Notes under the pieces: model-generated
What the model was told of the DNA's origin: nothing
Database searches by the model: none
What the model saw: the letters and a program-made list of their open reading frames with translations, nothing else
Assembly: GCA_036747295.1 (NCBI GenBank)
Contig: DAIOCN010000001.1
Coordinates: 124,001 to 188,000 of the forward strand
Direction of reading: 5' to 3'
Origin: UBA4736 sp002404015
GTDB taxonomy: Bacteria > Chloroflexota > Dormibacteria > Dormibacterales > Dormibacteraceae
Length of the DNA stretch: 64,000 bases
In this document: positions 1 through 8,824 of the stretch, piece after piece
How the letters are laid out: the number at the start of each line of letters is the position of its first letter
Numbering within the stretch: the first letter of the stretch is position 1
Translations under genes and position numbers: made by a program

Positions 1-10
1 CGGCTAAAAA

Positions 11-136
11 CGACGTGGGGGCAACAAGCTTGTTTCCCCCACGAGCCCCCTTCCCTCAGCAATTCTCGGTCGGCGTTTCCGAGACGGACTCAATCAGGCG
101 GGCGGAGCCCGCCTTTACGGCGCCATCTTTTCTAGT
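11..136. repeat. Family B intergenic repeat, copy 1
   Basis: An approximately 110-nt block (17-126) matches 46268-46378 without gaps; I count about 13 differences. It holds a stem at 14-21/36-43 (CGTGGGGG/CCCCCACG) that continues inward as AACA-AGCT-TGTT, and a second hairpin GGCGGGC-GGA-GCCCGCC near 97-113. It begins 12 nt after the stop codon of the minus-strand kinase gene, so it would be transcribed as that gene's 3' untranslated region. It may act as a terminator, an RNA-stability element, or be a non-autonomous repeat. Function is unknown. Confidence 0.75.
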
Positions 137-137
137 T

Positions 138-2903
138 CTAGCTCGCTACGAATAGCGTCTGCCACGCCGCCTCGATCAGGGCCGGCGTGAGGCCGGGGAC
201 CTGGCCCCGAGTGGCCGCCACGTCCACCAGCCGCTCCAGCAGGTCGCGGGGGTGGCTGCCGCGCATCGGCTGGCCGCCGTAGAGCGTCCGGATCATCTCG
301 AGGGCCGCCGGCGGTCCGGGCGCCACGTTCAGCCGGGCCCGCTCGCGCTCGAAGATGCGCTGGTACGACTCCCAGGTGGGATCGGGCATCAGGACCTTGT
401 ACGAGAGCCGGCGCAGGTAGGCTTCGTCGAGGAGCTCGGCCGGGCTCATGTTTGTCGAGAACGTCAGCTGGCACTTGAACGGCACCTCCGCCTTGCGTCC
501 GGAGCTCGAGAAGTTCATGAAGTCGACGCCCTGCTCGAGCGGGACCAGGAGCCGGTCGAGCACCTGCTTCGGCGTGACCTTCTGGCGGCCCAGGTCGTCG
601 ATCAAGAAGACGCCGCAGTTGGCCTTGACCTGGAGCGGCGCCTCGTAGCTCCGGCTGCCCGGCTCCCAGGTCGGTTCCAGCATCTCCAATGCGAACTCGC
701 CGCCGACCTGGACCAGCGGCCGCTCGACCAGGTGCCAGCGGTGGTCGCGGGGCTGCTCGCCGTGCATCCGGTGGACCGCCGGGTCGAAGATGCGAACGAC
801 CTCTCCCTCCAGGTCCAGCGCCACCGGGACCAGCACAGGCCCACCCTGCAGGGCGACCAGCCGCCTCGCCAGCGAGGTCTTGCCGTTGCCTGGTGCGCCG
901 TACAGAAAGAGCGAGCCCCGGGAGTTCACGGCGGCTCGGACCGACTCGACCACGCCGGGCGGCACCTCGAGCCCATCCAGCGCGACCGCGACCTGGTCCG
1001 GAGTCAGCGTGCGCTGGGCGCCGCTCTCCGCCACCGCGGCGCGGTACTCGGCCATCGAAACGGGCGCCGGCCCCACGTAGCGCGTGCCGGCGGCGCCCAT
1101 CTCCTCCGCCCGCTCGCGGCCCTGCGTGGTCACCGCGTAGGCCATGCGCTCCGGGAGCGGCCGCGCCGTCCAGGGGCCCTGGCCGCTGGCGAAGCCGAGG
1201 GCTTCAATGAAGTTGGCGGCCGCCAGGGCTGAGAGCGCCGACTCGATCGCCCCAAAGGGGACGGCCATCTGCTCGGCAATCTCGAAGGCGGTCAGCCGGA
1301 TGCTGGTCGTCAGCAGCCGCAGGACCATGCCCTCGACGAGGGCCCGGTTGAGGACCGGGGCGTCGTGGGCGGGAGCAACGGGTCGTGCCGAGTTGGGATG
1401 CGGCGCGGGCGCCGGCGAGGGCGCGTCGATCTGGCTCAGGACGGCGTCGATCACCCGCTGGCGGAAGCGCGCCCGGTCGGCCCGGTCCGGCGCCTCGCCC
1501 TCCTGGCGGCGGCTGATCCAGTCGGGCACCACGGAGAGCACCACGGTCTGGCCGACCAGGACCTTGAGCTCGTCGGGGGCGGCGGCGGCCACCCGGATGG
1601 AAACGCGCGCCATGTAGCCCTGGGCCTTGACGACGGACCAGCTGCGCTCCCACGCCACCTCGCCGCGGCCCTCCCAGGTCTGGCGGATCGTGTGGTCCAC
1701 CACGAGCCGGACGTCCTTGCGGCCCTGGTAGCGGCGGCGCAGCAGCTCTGTCATGTCCTTGTCGACGTCGTCGGCCGTCATATTGGCCAGGTTCAGCGAG
1801 CGGTCGCTGACCGCCGGCCGCGCCTTGATCTCGCGGATCGTGCCCGCGGTCGCAGCCAGAGCCTTGAGCACTGCAGCATGCCGGGTGCAGAAGGGAGTCC
1901 CGTCCACGAACGCCACGTGGTGCTTGCACCACCAGCTGGTGCAGCGCATCCCGGTGGCGTCCGTGTACGAGCACTGCCAGCCCTCCTTGCCGTCGCAGTC
2001 GTGATGGCCGCAGGCGCCCTTGTGAACGTCGTCCGCGATCGGCGCCTGGATCGGCTGGGGGGGCGCGGCCTGGGGCGGGGGCGGGATCTCAGGCCGGGTC
2101 CCGCTGCCGAGCAGCGCGCCGGAGAACTCCTCGCAGCTCTGGAAGCGGTCGGCGGGGTCCTTGGCCATCGCCTTCACAATCACGTCGAAGACCGGGCGCG
2201 GGATGGCCGTCGAGGGGCGGGGCTGGTCGAAGACCTGGCTGTGCAGGACAGCCGGCATGCTGCCGGCGAACGGAGGCCGGCCATGCAGCAACTCGTAGAG
2301 GATGATGCCCAGCGCGTAGATGTCGGCCCGGCCGTCGACGGGGTCTCCCCTGACCTGCTCGGGCGACATGTAGGCCGGCGTGCCGACCATGCTGCCGGTG
2401 GCAGTCAGGCTGGCCGAGTCGTCCAGCACCTTGGAGATCCCGAAGTCGGTGATCTTGGTCTTGCCCTGCGTGGAGATGATCACGTTGTCGGGCTTCAGGT
2501 CGCGGTGGACGATCCCGCGCACATGGGCGGCGCCGACGGCCGACAGCAGCTGCTGGATCAGGTCCTGGGAGACCGCCAGGGTGAACCGGCCGGACTCGTT
2601 CAGCCACCCCCGCAGCGTGCGGCCCTCCACGAACTCCATCACGATGAACAGCGCGCCCTGGTGGGCGTCGAAATCGTAGATGCGGACGATGCCGGGGTGG
2701 TTGAGCGAGGCGACGGTGGCCGCCTCGCGCTGGAAGCGGGCCCGGAAGGATTCGTCCCTGGAGTAAGTCTCGGCCAGGACTTTGATCGCGACCGGCACGC
2801 CCAAACCGGGGTGCATGCCCCGGTAGACGACGCCCATGGCTCCCCGGCCGAGCTCCTCGGCGATCTCGAAACGGCCCAACCGGCCTAGCGCTTGATCAGT
2901 CAC
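138..2903 (-). CDS. Ser/Thr protein kinase fused to a Cys/His cluster and AAA ATPase
   Basis: A 921-aa multidomain signalling protein. Residues ~12-265 form a Hanks-type kinase with a glycine-rich loop, catalytic Lys41 (VAIK), HRD at 133-135, DFG at 153-155 and the APE-equivalent SPEQ near 180. A proline-rich linker (~271-290) leads to a Cys/His-rich stretch (~298-341) that looks like a zinc-binding module. A winged-helix-like region follows around 525-605. An AAA ATPase then carries Walker A GAPGNGKT (669-676) and Walker B FLIDD (766-770). No membrane segment is visible, so it is probably cytoplasmic. The start is GTG at 2903. Kinase and ATPase assignments are firm; the joint function and substrate are unknown. 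The family B repeat follows its stop codon. Confidence 0.9.
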   Translation of the reverse strand: MTDQALGRLGRFEIAEELGRGAMGVVYRGMHPGLGVPVAIKVLAETYSRDESFRARFQREAATVASLNHPGIVRIYDFDAHQGALFIVMEFVEGRTLRGWLNESGRFTLAVSQDLIQQLLSAVGAAHVRGIVHRDLKPDNVIISTQGKTKITDFGISKVLDDSASLTATGSMVGTPAYMSPEQVRGDPVDGRADIYALGIILYELLHGRPPFAGSMPAVLHSQVFDQPRPSTAIPRPVFDVIVKAMAKDPADRFQSCEEFSGALLGSGTRPEIPPPPQAAPPQPIQAPIADDVHKGACGHHDCDGKEGWQCSYTDATGMRCTSWWCKHHVAFVDGTPFCTRHAAVLKALAATAGTIREIKARPAVSDRSLNLANMTADDVDKDMTELLRRRYQGRKDVRLVVDHTIRQTWEGRGEVAWERSWSVVKAQGYMARVSIRVAAAAPDELKVLVGQTVVLSVVPDWISRRQEGEAPDRADRARFRQRVIDAVLSQIDAPSPAPAPHPNSARPVAPAHDAPVLNRALVEGMVLRLLTTSIRLTAFEIAEQMAVPFGAIESALSALAAANFIEALGFASGQGPWTARPLPERMAYAVTTQGRERAEEMGAAGTRYVGPAPVSMAEYRAAVAESGAQRTLTPDQVAVALDGLEVPPGVVESVRAAVNSRGSLFLYGAPGNGKTSLARRLVALQGGPVLVPVALDLEGEVVRIFDPAVHRMHGEQPRDHRWHLVERPLVQVGGEFALEMLEPTWEPGSRSYEAPLQVKANCGVFLIDDLGRQKVTPKQVLDRLLVPLEQGVDFMNFSSSGRKAEVPFKCQLTFSTNMSPAELLDEAYLRRLSYKVLMPDPTWESYQRIFERERARLNVAPGPPAALEMIRTLYGGQPMRGSHPRDLLERLVDVAATRGQVPGLTPALIEAAWQTLFVAS

Positions 2904-2986
2904 TCTCTCCCCGTTTTCCGCGGAAGCGAGTATGGCGTGTCGGACCCCCCTTCAGGGGCGCTTACGACCGGTTTTGCGGAGTCGTC

Positions 2987-4618
2987 TCAGCCTCTTTGCG
3001 CCGTCGCGGCCAGTCCCTCGTCGATGGGCTTGGCGTCCGCCCGGAGCACCTTCTTGTCGAACTTGAGAGTGGATGTCTTCGGGATCTCGTCGATGAAACG
3101 GACCTCGTCCGGCAGCCACCACTTGGCGACCTTGTCGGACAGGAAGTCGCGGATCTCGTCGGCGGTGATATCGCCCTTGCTCTCGGGGCGAGCCACCACG
3201 TAGGCCACCGGCCGCTCCGACCACTTGCTGTGGGGCAGGCCGACCACCGCCGCCTCCAGGACCTTGGGGTGGGCCATGATGGCGCCCTCCAGCTCCACTG
3301 AGGAGATCCATTCGCCGCCGGACTTGATGACGTCCTTGGTCCGGTCGACGATCGTGACGTAGCCGTCCGGGTCGATGGTGGCCACGTCGCCGGTACGGAA
3401 CCAGCCGTCCTCGGTGATCTTCCCCGGGTCGGCGTTGTTGTGGTAGGCGCTGGCGATCCAGGGGCCCCTGCACTGGATCTCGCCGAACGCCACGCCGTCC
3501 CAGGGCAGCTCATTGCCTGTCGCCAGGTCCGCGATGCGCATCTCGACGCCGATCGACGGTGTGCCCTGCTTGAGCCGAAAGGCCAGCTCCTCGTTTTCGG
3601 GGATCCAGCTGCGGACCGTGCTGGTGCTGCCGATGGGGGAGGTTTCGGTCATGCCCCAGGCATGCAGGATCCGGAGCCCGGCGGCATCCATCTGCTCCAT
3701 CAGGGAGCGGGGGACGGCGGAGCCGCCGCAGAGGACCGTATGCACCTTGGGCAGGCGGGCGCCCGACTGCTTGATGACTCCCAGCATGTTGATCCAGATC
3801 GTGGGCACGCCGCCCATGATGGTGGCGCCTTCCTGGTCGGCGAGGTCGAGGATGACCTGGCCGTCGCCCATCCAGCGGTCGGGGAAGATCATCTTGCAGC
3901 CGACCATGCCGGCGGCGTAGGGCAGGCCCCAGCTGTTGGCGTGGAACATCGGCACCACGGGCAGGAGCACGTCTCGTTCCGAGAGGCCGATCACGTCCTT
4001 GGAGGTCACCGCCAGGGAGTGCAGGAACTGGGATCGGTGCGAGTAGACGACGCCCTTCGGATGGCCGGTCGTGCCGGACGTGTAGCACATGGCCGCGGCC
4101 GATCTCTCGTCGAGCTCCGGCCAGGCGAACTCGGGCTTCTCGGCGGCCAGCAGGGTCTCGTAGTCGAGCATCTCGCCGAGGTCGTGCTCAGGTAGGGGGC
4201 CGCCGTCGTTCATCACCAAGATGGTCTCGACGGTCGGAAGCTTGCCGGCCACCTTGTTGAGGATCGGGATCAGGGTCTTGTCGACGATGATCACCTTGTC
4301 GCCGGCGTCCTTGATGGTGAACTCGAGCTGGTCGGGGAAGAGGCGGAGGTTCAGGGTGTGGAGGACCGCGCCCATGCAGGGGACCGCGTAGTAGGCCTCC
4401 AGGTGCCGGTAGTTGTTCCAGGCCAGGGTGGCGACCCGCTCGCCCTCCTTCACACCCAGCCTCCGGAGCACGTTGGCGAGCTGGGTGGCCCGCTGCGACA
4501 TGTCCCGGTAGCTGTGGCGGTGAACGCCCTCCTCGCGCTTGGTGACGATCTCCTTCTTGCTGAATAGACGCTCGGTCCGCCACAGAACGTGCTGGATCGT
4601 GAGCGGGTAGTCCTGCAT
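2987..4618 (-). CDS. Long/medium-chain acyl-CoA synthetase (AMP-binding)
   Basis: A 543-aa ANL-superfamily enzyme expected to activate a fatty acid to acyl-CoA using ATP. The AMP-binding signature YTSGTTGHPKGV is present, followed by the GMTETSP motif, the TGD motif (WFRTGDVATID) and the hinge/C-terminal lysine region with IKSGGEWIS and STLKFDKK. I place the start at ATG 4618, which has an aaagg Shine-Dalgarno just upstream. The open frame extends upstream to 4870 but that part lacks family similarity and overlaps the divergent PHP gene. The exact chain-length preference cannot be read from the sequence. It is monocistronic and divergent from the PHP gene. Confidence 0.92.
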   Translation of the reverse strand: MQDYPLTIQHVLWRTERLFSKKEIVTKREEGVHRHSYRDMSQRATQLANVLRRLGVKEGERVATLAWNNYRHLEAYYAVPCMGAVLHTLNLRLFPDQLEFTIKDAGDKVIIVDKTLIPILNKVAGKLPTVETILVMNDGGPLPEHDLGEMLDYETLLAAEKPEFAWPELDERSAAAMCYTSGTTGHPKGVVYSHRSQFLHSLAVTSKDVIGLSERDVLLPVVPMFHANSWGLPYAAGMVGCKMIFPDRWMGDGQVILDLADQEGATIMGGVPTIWINMLGVIKQSGARLPKVHTVLCGGSAVPRSLMEQMDAAGLRILHAWGMTETSPIGSTSTVRSWIPENEELAFRLKQGTPSIGVEMRIADLATGNELPWDGVAFGEIQCRGPWIASAYHNNADPGKITEDGWFRTGDVATIDPDGYVTIVDRTKDVIKSGGEWISSVELEGAIMAHPKVLEAAVVGLPHSKWSERPVAYVVARPESKGDITADEIRDFLSDKVAKWWLPDEVRFIDEIPKTSTLKFDKKVLRADAKPIDEGLAATAQRG

Positions 4619-4733
4619 CAAGCCTTTCAATTCCTTACCTCCGAGGCGAACGATGCCCCAAGGGCCGCGGGTTGGCAAGTAAATGCCGCAAAGCAGGCGA
4701 AAAGTTGGCGCGCTTTGAGTAGCATCCAGGCCT

Positions 4734-5450
4734 ATGTCCCAGAGGGGGGTCGCCGATCTCCACCTCCATACAGACTTCAGCGACGGCTGGCCGTCGCCCG
4801 AGGACGTGGTGGACCGCGTGGCCCTTCGGACCCGTCTCAACGTGATCGCGATCACCGACCACGACACCATCGAGGGCGCCCTCTACGCCGCCGAGCACGC
4901 CGCCAAGCGACGCGGACCCCGCCGGGTCCACGTGATCGTCGGCGAAGAGGTGTCGAGCCGGGACGGCCACATCGTGGGCCTGTTCCTGGCGCAGCGCGTG
5001 CGGCCGGGCATGTCGGCTGCCGCCACGGTCCATGCGATCCACGAGCAGGGCGGCCTGGCGATCGCGGCCCACCCGTTCTGGCGGACCCAGCGGCAGGCCC
5101 GTGGCAGGCTGGTGCACGGGGTGGGCTGGCTGGCCGGTGAGCTCGAGTTCGACGCCATCGAGGTCGAGAATTCGACCCCCGGCTTCTACCTTTTCAACCA
5201 GATGGCGCACCGCCTGGCCGAGGCCACCGGTGCGGCTGTCGTAGGCAACTCGGACGCCCACATCCTCGACGCCATCGGACGGGCCCACACCAGCTTCCAG
5301 GGAACCACCCCGGAGGCGCTGCGGCACGCGATCGTGACGGCCGCCACGCGCGCTCACCGCTCTCGCTACCGGCCCCTGGGCCTGGTCCGCTACGCGGCCT
5401 GGGGATTCAACCACCAGCGCTACAGCCTCGAGGTATCCGCGGCGCAGTAG
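4734..5450 (+). CDS. PHP-domain metal-dependent phosphoesterase
   Basis: A 238-aa PHP-family hydrolase. The N-terminal metal motif DLHLHTDFSDG (His10, His12) is intact, and ITDHDTIEGA supplies the second motif. HPFW and GNSDAH further on match the later PHP metal ligands. The family includes nucleoside 3',5'-bisphosphate phosphatases and RNA/DNA trimming enzymes; the substrate here cannot be chosen. ATG 4734 has no clear Shine-Dalgarno, but TAGCAT lies 8 nt upstream, which would fit a leaderless message. It is divergent from the acyl-CoA synthetase across a 115-base gap. Confidence 0.88.
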   Translation: MSQRGVADLHLHTDFSDGWPSPEDVVDRVALRTRLNVIAITDHDTIEGALYAAEHAAKRRGPRRVHVIVGEEVSSRDGHIVGLFLAQRVRPGMSAAATVHAIHEQGGLAIAAHPFWRTQRQARGRLVHGVGWLAGELEFDAIEVENSTPGFYLFNQMAHRLAEATGAAVVGNSDAHILDAIGRAHTSFQGTTPEALRHAIVTAATRAHRSRYRPLGLVRYAAWGFNHQRYSLEVSAAQ

Positions 5451-5519
5451 CCGGTGGTCGCCGGCGACGCTCGCAAGTAAGCCTCGGCCGAGTCGTTGGG
5501 CGTCGGCGAGGAGAGAGGG

Positions 5520-6593
5520 TTGCTCAAGACCCGGGAACTGCCAGCGCTCGGCGCGGGGCAGCACAGCACCGTCCGGCGCGCACTCGCGACCGGCCGGGGA
5601 CGCATCGCGTCCGCCGGCGTCGCCATGGCGCTTGCCGTGGTTGCCGCCACCTTCGTCCTCGGGCGCGGACCGGGCACGCTGGTCTGGCTATCCAGGGGCT
5701 CGGCGCCCTCCTGGCTGCCATTCGCAGGCTCCGGTCTGAGCTGGGTTCCCTACAGCCAGGAAGTGAGCTGGCTGCCCTTTGGCTCGCGGCCCTCGCAGGC
5801 CCACCTGGCCTCGGTCGTGACCAGCCCGACGCCGACTCCGACGATCGCCACGCCAGAGCCGACCGCGCCGCCCACGGCCGCTCCGACGCCTGTGCCTACC
5901 GAGGTGCCGACCCACCTGCCGACCCCCATCCCAGTCGTCAAGCCGAAGCCGACCCCCACGCCAACCCCGGAGCCCGTCCACACGCCGACGCCAACGCCCC
6001 CGCCGACACCGTCGCCGACTCCGACCCCGTTCGTGTCGGTCCTGCTGGCCAGCGACAATTTCGAGTCGGACCCGGTCGGACCCATCACGGGCACGACGCA
6101 GGGTCCCCTCTACATGAACGGCACCGGCCAGTCGATCGCGATCGATGGCACTCACGTCCTGGTGACTGCGGCGGCGTCCAGCTCGACGGCCCCCGATGTC
6201 GACGTGCTGGGCGATCCGGCCTGGACGAACTACACGGTCAGCGCCTCGGTCAAGCCCCTGCAGAGCAGCGCGGCCATGGTCGTGGCCCGCTACGTGGACT
6301 CCACCCACTTCTACGCCTGCGGGTTGAACGGTGGCGTGCTCTGGCTGGGCAAGCTCTACGGCGGCACCTGGTACAACTTCTCGACCAGGCCCTTCAGTTA
6401 CGTGGGGAGCACCTGGTACACAGTCAGCCTGACGGTGTCCGGCGACACGCTGACCTGCACCGTGACGGACCCCGCGACCAGCGCCACCGCCACCACGGCC
6501 GCGACCCAGAACTACTTCAGCAACGGCCGGGCGGGCGTCGTGTCGATCGGCTCGGCCGAGTTCGACAACCTGTACGTCCGCAGCGCTCCCTGA
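5520..6593 (+). CDS. Secreted or membrane-anchored protein with Thr/Pro-rich linker and LamG-like domain
   Basis: A 357-aa protein of unknown function. A hydrophobic segment at about residues 22-42 would anchor or export it. A long Thr/Pro-rich linker (TPTP-type repeats, roughly residues 100-175) precedes a C-terminal beta-rich domain of about 180 aa. That domain has spacing like concanavalin/LamG or 3-keto-disaccharide hydrolase-type sheets, including a closing segment SAEFDNLYV. I chose TTG 5520 because GAGGAGAGAGGG sits directly upstream; an alternative TTG at 5496 is less well supported. Such TP-rich linkers are common in Chloroflexota surface proteins. Carbohydrate binding is only a guess. 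Confidence 0.7.
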   Translation: MLKTRELPALGAGQHSTVRRALATGRGRIASAGVAMALAVVAATFVLGRGPGTLVWLSRGSAPSWLPFAGSGLSWVPYSQEVSWLPFGSRPSQAHLASVVTSPTPTPTIATPEPTAPPTAAPTPVPTEVPTHLPTPIPVVKPKPTPTPTPEPVHTPTPTPPPTPSPTPTPFVSVLLASDNFESDPVGPITGTTQGPLYMNGTGQSIAIDGTHVLVTAAASSSTAPDVDVLGDPAWTNYTVSASVKPLQSSAAMVVARYVDSTHFYACGLNGGVLWLGKLYGGTWYNFSTRPFSYVGSTWYTVSLTVSGDTLTCTVTDPATSATATTAATQNYFSNGRAGVVSIGSAEFDNLYVRSAP

Positions 6594-6614
6594 CCTGGCT
6601 GCGGCCGAACCTCT

Positions 6615-7988
6615 CTAGCGGATCAGGGTCACCTGCAGCTGCAGGCACTGGCTCGTTATGCTGCGGCCCTGGGCGTCGAGGTTGCAGGCGACCAGGAAAA
6701 CCGGGCCCGGCTGAAGCTCGGTCGGCACGGCGGCACTGATCGAGAACGAGCCGTCCGGCTTCACGTCGACCCCGCTGCTGAAGGGGTGGACCACGTTGCC
6801 GACCTGGATCCCCACGTTGGCCGGCTGGGCCGGGTTGAGGCCGCGGCCGCTGACCGTCACGTTGCCGCCGATCTTGAGCGGGGAGGCCGGCTCGACCGAG
6901 ACGAACCGGCTCGGAGCGACGGACGCGGTCGGCCCCGGCGAGGCGTCTGAGGGGCCCGGCGTCGGGAGGATCCCGATCGCCGCCGGCTGGCCCCCCCGGA
7001 GCATGTAGGCCGCGGTCCCGCCGCCCAGCAGCACGATCACAGCAGCGGCCGCCAGCGCGAGCACCAGCAGCCGCCGGCGCGGCTCGTCCGAGGGTGTCTG
7101 GGCGGCCGGTACCGACGCCGCGGCGGGTGGCGCCAGCAGGGGCATTGCATCGGCCGCGAGTCGGCCACCGAGCGCCGCCTGCAGCGCCGAGGCGAAGCCG
7201 ACGCACGTGGGCCAGCGCTGCTCGGGGTCCTTGGCGAGCGCCCGCAGGACGACCGCGTCGACGGCGGGGTTCAGGTCGGGATTGATGGTGGAGGGTGGGG
7301 TGGCGGGGGTCTGGACGTGGGCGTAGAGCAGGTCCATCGCCGAAGCGCCCTTGAAGGGCAGGCGCCCGGCCAGCATGGTGTACGCCATCACGGCCAGGCT
7401 GTACTGGTCGGTGGCGCCGGTGAGGTCCAGCCCGCGGGCCTGCTCCGGCGACATGTGGGAGGGGGTGCCGGAGACGATCCCGGTCATGGTGATCGAGTCG
7501 CCGGTGAAGAGCTTGGCCAGGCCGAAGTCGGCGAGGACGGGGCGGTAGTGCCCGTCCAGGAACACGTTGGCCGGCTTCACGTCGCGGTGCACGACGCCCT
7601 GCGAGTGGGCGTAGTCGAGCGCTTCGGCGAGCGGCAGGATCAGGGAGGCCACCGCCTGCTTGGCGGAGGCTGGGCCAGGCATGTGGCTCTCCAGCGAGCC
7701 CTTCTCCATGTACTCGGTGATCATGTAGGGCTGGCCGTCCTGCTCACCGAAGTCGAAGACCGTGAGCACGTGGGGATGCCGCAGCCTCGCCACCGCCTGG
7801 GCTTCGCGCTCGAAACGGGCCATCTCGTCGCCTCGCCGCCCGAAGTTCAGCAGCACCTTGATGGCGGCCCAGCGCTGGAGCCGGGGATGGTAGGCGCGGA
7901 AGACCAGGCCCATGCCGCCGTGGCCGAGCTCCTCGCGGATCTCGTAGCCGCCGACATGGGCTCCTAGGGCGATCTGGTTCTGAGCCAT
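6615..7988 (-). CDS. Transmembrane Ser/Thr protein kinase
   Basis: A 457-aa PknB-type receptor kinase. The cytoplasmic kinase domain (~13-275) has Lys44 (AAIK), HRD at 134-136, DFG at 154-156 and the SPEQARG activation segment. A proline-rich juxtamembrane part is followed by one hydrophobic helix (~318-342). The outer ~110 residues read as an Ig/IPT-like beta domain with the phrase SGRGLNPAQ. The start is ATG 7988; the open frame continues to 8033, but a TATAGT -10 box at 7999-8004 places the promoter inside that extension. The ligand is unknown. It is unrelated in accessory domains to the other two kinases of the window. Confidence 0.92.
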   Translation of the reverse strand: MAQNQIALGAHVGGYEIREELGHGGMGLVFRAYHPRLQRWAAIKVLLNFGRRGDEMARFEREAQAVARLRHPHVLTVFDFGEQDGQPYMITEYMEKGSLESHMPGPASAKQAVASLILPLAEALDYAHSQGVVHRDVKPANVFLDGHYRPVLADFGLAKLFTGDSITMTGIVSGTPSHMSPEQARGLDLTGATDQYSLAVMAYTMLAGRLPFKGASAMDLLYAHVQTPATPPSTINPDLNPAVDAVVLRALAKDPEQRWPTCVGFASALQAALGGRLAADAMPLLAPPAAASVPAAQTPSDEPRRRLLVLALAAAAVIVLLGGGTAAYMLRGGQPAAIGILPTPGPSDASPGPTASVAPSRFVSVEPASPLKIGGNVTVSGRGLNPAQPANVGIQVGNVVHPFSSGVDVKPDGSFSISAAVPTELQPGPVFLVACNLDAQGRSITSQCLQLQVTLIR

Positions 7989-7998
7989 CGCGGGGCCG

Positions 7999-8004
7999 AC
8001 TATA
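7999..8004 (-). promoter_or_regulatory. -10 box of the transmembrane kinase gene
   Basis: TATAGT on the minus strand, 10 nt before ATG 7988. A transcript starting ~7 nt after it would be leaderless or nearly so. No convincing -35 hexamer is visible. This is pattern recognition only. Confidence 0.45.
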
Positions 8005-8076
8005 AGGCGGCGAGGCCCGCGAATCGCCTGCATAGGTACACGTTGGGGTGAAGCTTTAGGGTTACCGACCCCTCCC

Positions 8077-8082
8077 TATAAT
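8077..8082 (+). promoter_or_regulatory. -10 box for the tRNA-Arg/tRNA-Leu pair
   Basis: Perfect TATAAT, 11 nt before the first base of tRNA-Arg. The -35 region is poor (TTTAGG at a 16-nt spacing is the best candidate). The two tRNAs are 28 nt apart and likely cotranscribed. Confidence 0.65.
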
Positions 8083-8093
8083 TGGCGTCCTGC

Positions 8094-8166
8094 GCCCGCT
8101 TAGCTCAATGGATAGAGCGCATGGCTTCGGACCATGAGGTTAGGGGTTCGAATCCCTTAGCGGGCA
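8094..8166 (+). tRNA. tRNA-Arg (anticodon TCG)
   Basis: The acceptor stem GCCCGCT pairs with AGCGGGC. The D arm is GCTC/GAGC, the anticodon stem CATGG/CCATG encloses loop CTTCGGA (anticodon TCG at 8127-8129), and the T arm contains GGTTCGAATCC. The discriminator is A8166 and no CCA is encoded, so maturation would need the CCA-adding enzyme; a candidate is encoded at 32084. Confidence 0.96.
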
Positions 8167-8194
8167 GGTGCCCGGGCTCGCCCGGCACCCAGCT

Positions 8195-8279
8195 GGGCGG
8201 CTGGCGGAACTGGTAGACGCGCACGTTTGAGGGGCGTGTGGAGCGATCCATCCGGGTTCGAGTCCCGGGCCGCCCACCA
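8195..8279 (+). tRNA. tRNA-Leu (anticodon GAG)
   Basis: A type II tRNA. The acceptor GGGCGGC pairs with GCCGCCC. The anticodon stem CACGT/GCGTG closes loop TTGAGGG (anticodon GAG). A variable arm (TGGAGCGATCCA) and T arm with GGTTCGAGTCC follow. CCA is encoded at 8277-8279, unlike the upstream tRNA-Arg. Confidence 0.95.
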
Positions 8280-8315
8280 CCCGGCCCGGACGGTAATTTG
8301 GAGGGCGTATTAGCA

Positions 8316-8357
8316 GGGTAACGCGCCTTTCACCGCCTTTGAAGTGCCGCGTTACCC
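8316..8357. promoter_or_regulatory. Perfect 10-bp inverted repeat between tRNA-Leu and the GYD gene
   Basis: GGGTAACGCG (8316-8325) pairs with CGCGTTACCC (8348-8357) around a 22-base loop. There is no T-run after it, so it is not a classical terminator. It could be a repressor operator or a leader hairpin for the gene at 8472. Confidence 0.5.
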
Positions 8358-8471
8358 GGACAATGCGGCCCTTTGGACCGCTCTCAATGCGTGCTCCGCC
8401 TAGGCCCGGGTCCGATAAGCGATGATTGGCGCCTCCACACTTCCCGATTCCTGTCAAGGAGGTTGGCCGCC

Positions 8472-8792
8472 ATGCCCAAGTACCTGCTCCAGGGTTCATA
8501 CACTCCCGATGGCGTCAAGGGCTTGCTCAGAGACGGTGGAACAGGACGCCGCACCGCCATCGAAGGCGCGCTGGGCGCGCTGGGCGGCAAGCTGGAGTCC
8601 ATCTACTATGCCTTCGGGGACACCGACGTGTTCGTGATCATCGAGGTTCCCGACAACGTGTCCGCCGCGGCGTTAGCCCTGGGGGTGGGCGCCACCGGCC
8701 TGGTGGGCGTCAAGACCACGGTGCTGCTCACGATCGAGGAGATCGACCAGGCCGGGAAGACGACGATCAACTACCGGGGACCGGGGGCCTGA
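8472..8792 (+). CDS. GYD-domain protein
   Basis: A 106-aa protein that fits the GYD family of small ferredoxin-fold, dimeric alpha/beta-barrel-like proteins. It opens with KYLLQGSYTPDGVKGLL, then ...GRRTAIEGALGALGGKLESIYYAFGDTDVFVI, the typical family core. The biochemical role of the family is not established. ATG 8472 is preceded by a strong AAGGAGG at 8457-8463. The stop overlaps a possible CTG start of the ECF sigma gene, so the two may be cotranscribed, but I see no functional link. Confidence 0.85.
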   Translation: MPKYLLQGSYTPDGVKGLLRDGGTGRRTAIEGALGALGGKLESIYYAFGDTDVFVIIEVPDNVSAAALALGVGATGLVGVKTTVLLTIEEIDQAGKTTINYRGPGA

Positions 8793-8824
8793 CGCGGTCT
8801 CCCAGCGCGGCCGAGCTGGACCCG

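Noticed and set aside
252..2888. Long plus-strand frames across the kinase-AAA gene
   Set aside because: Arg/Ala/Gly-rich shadows of the minus-strand gene with no domain signal.
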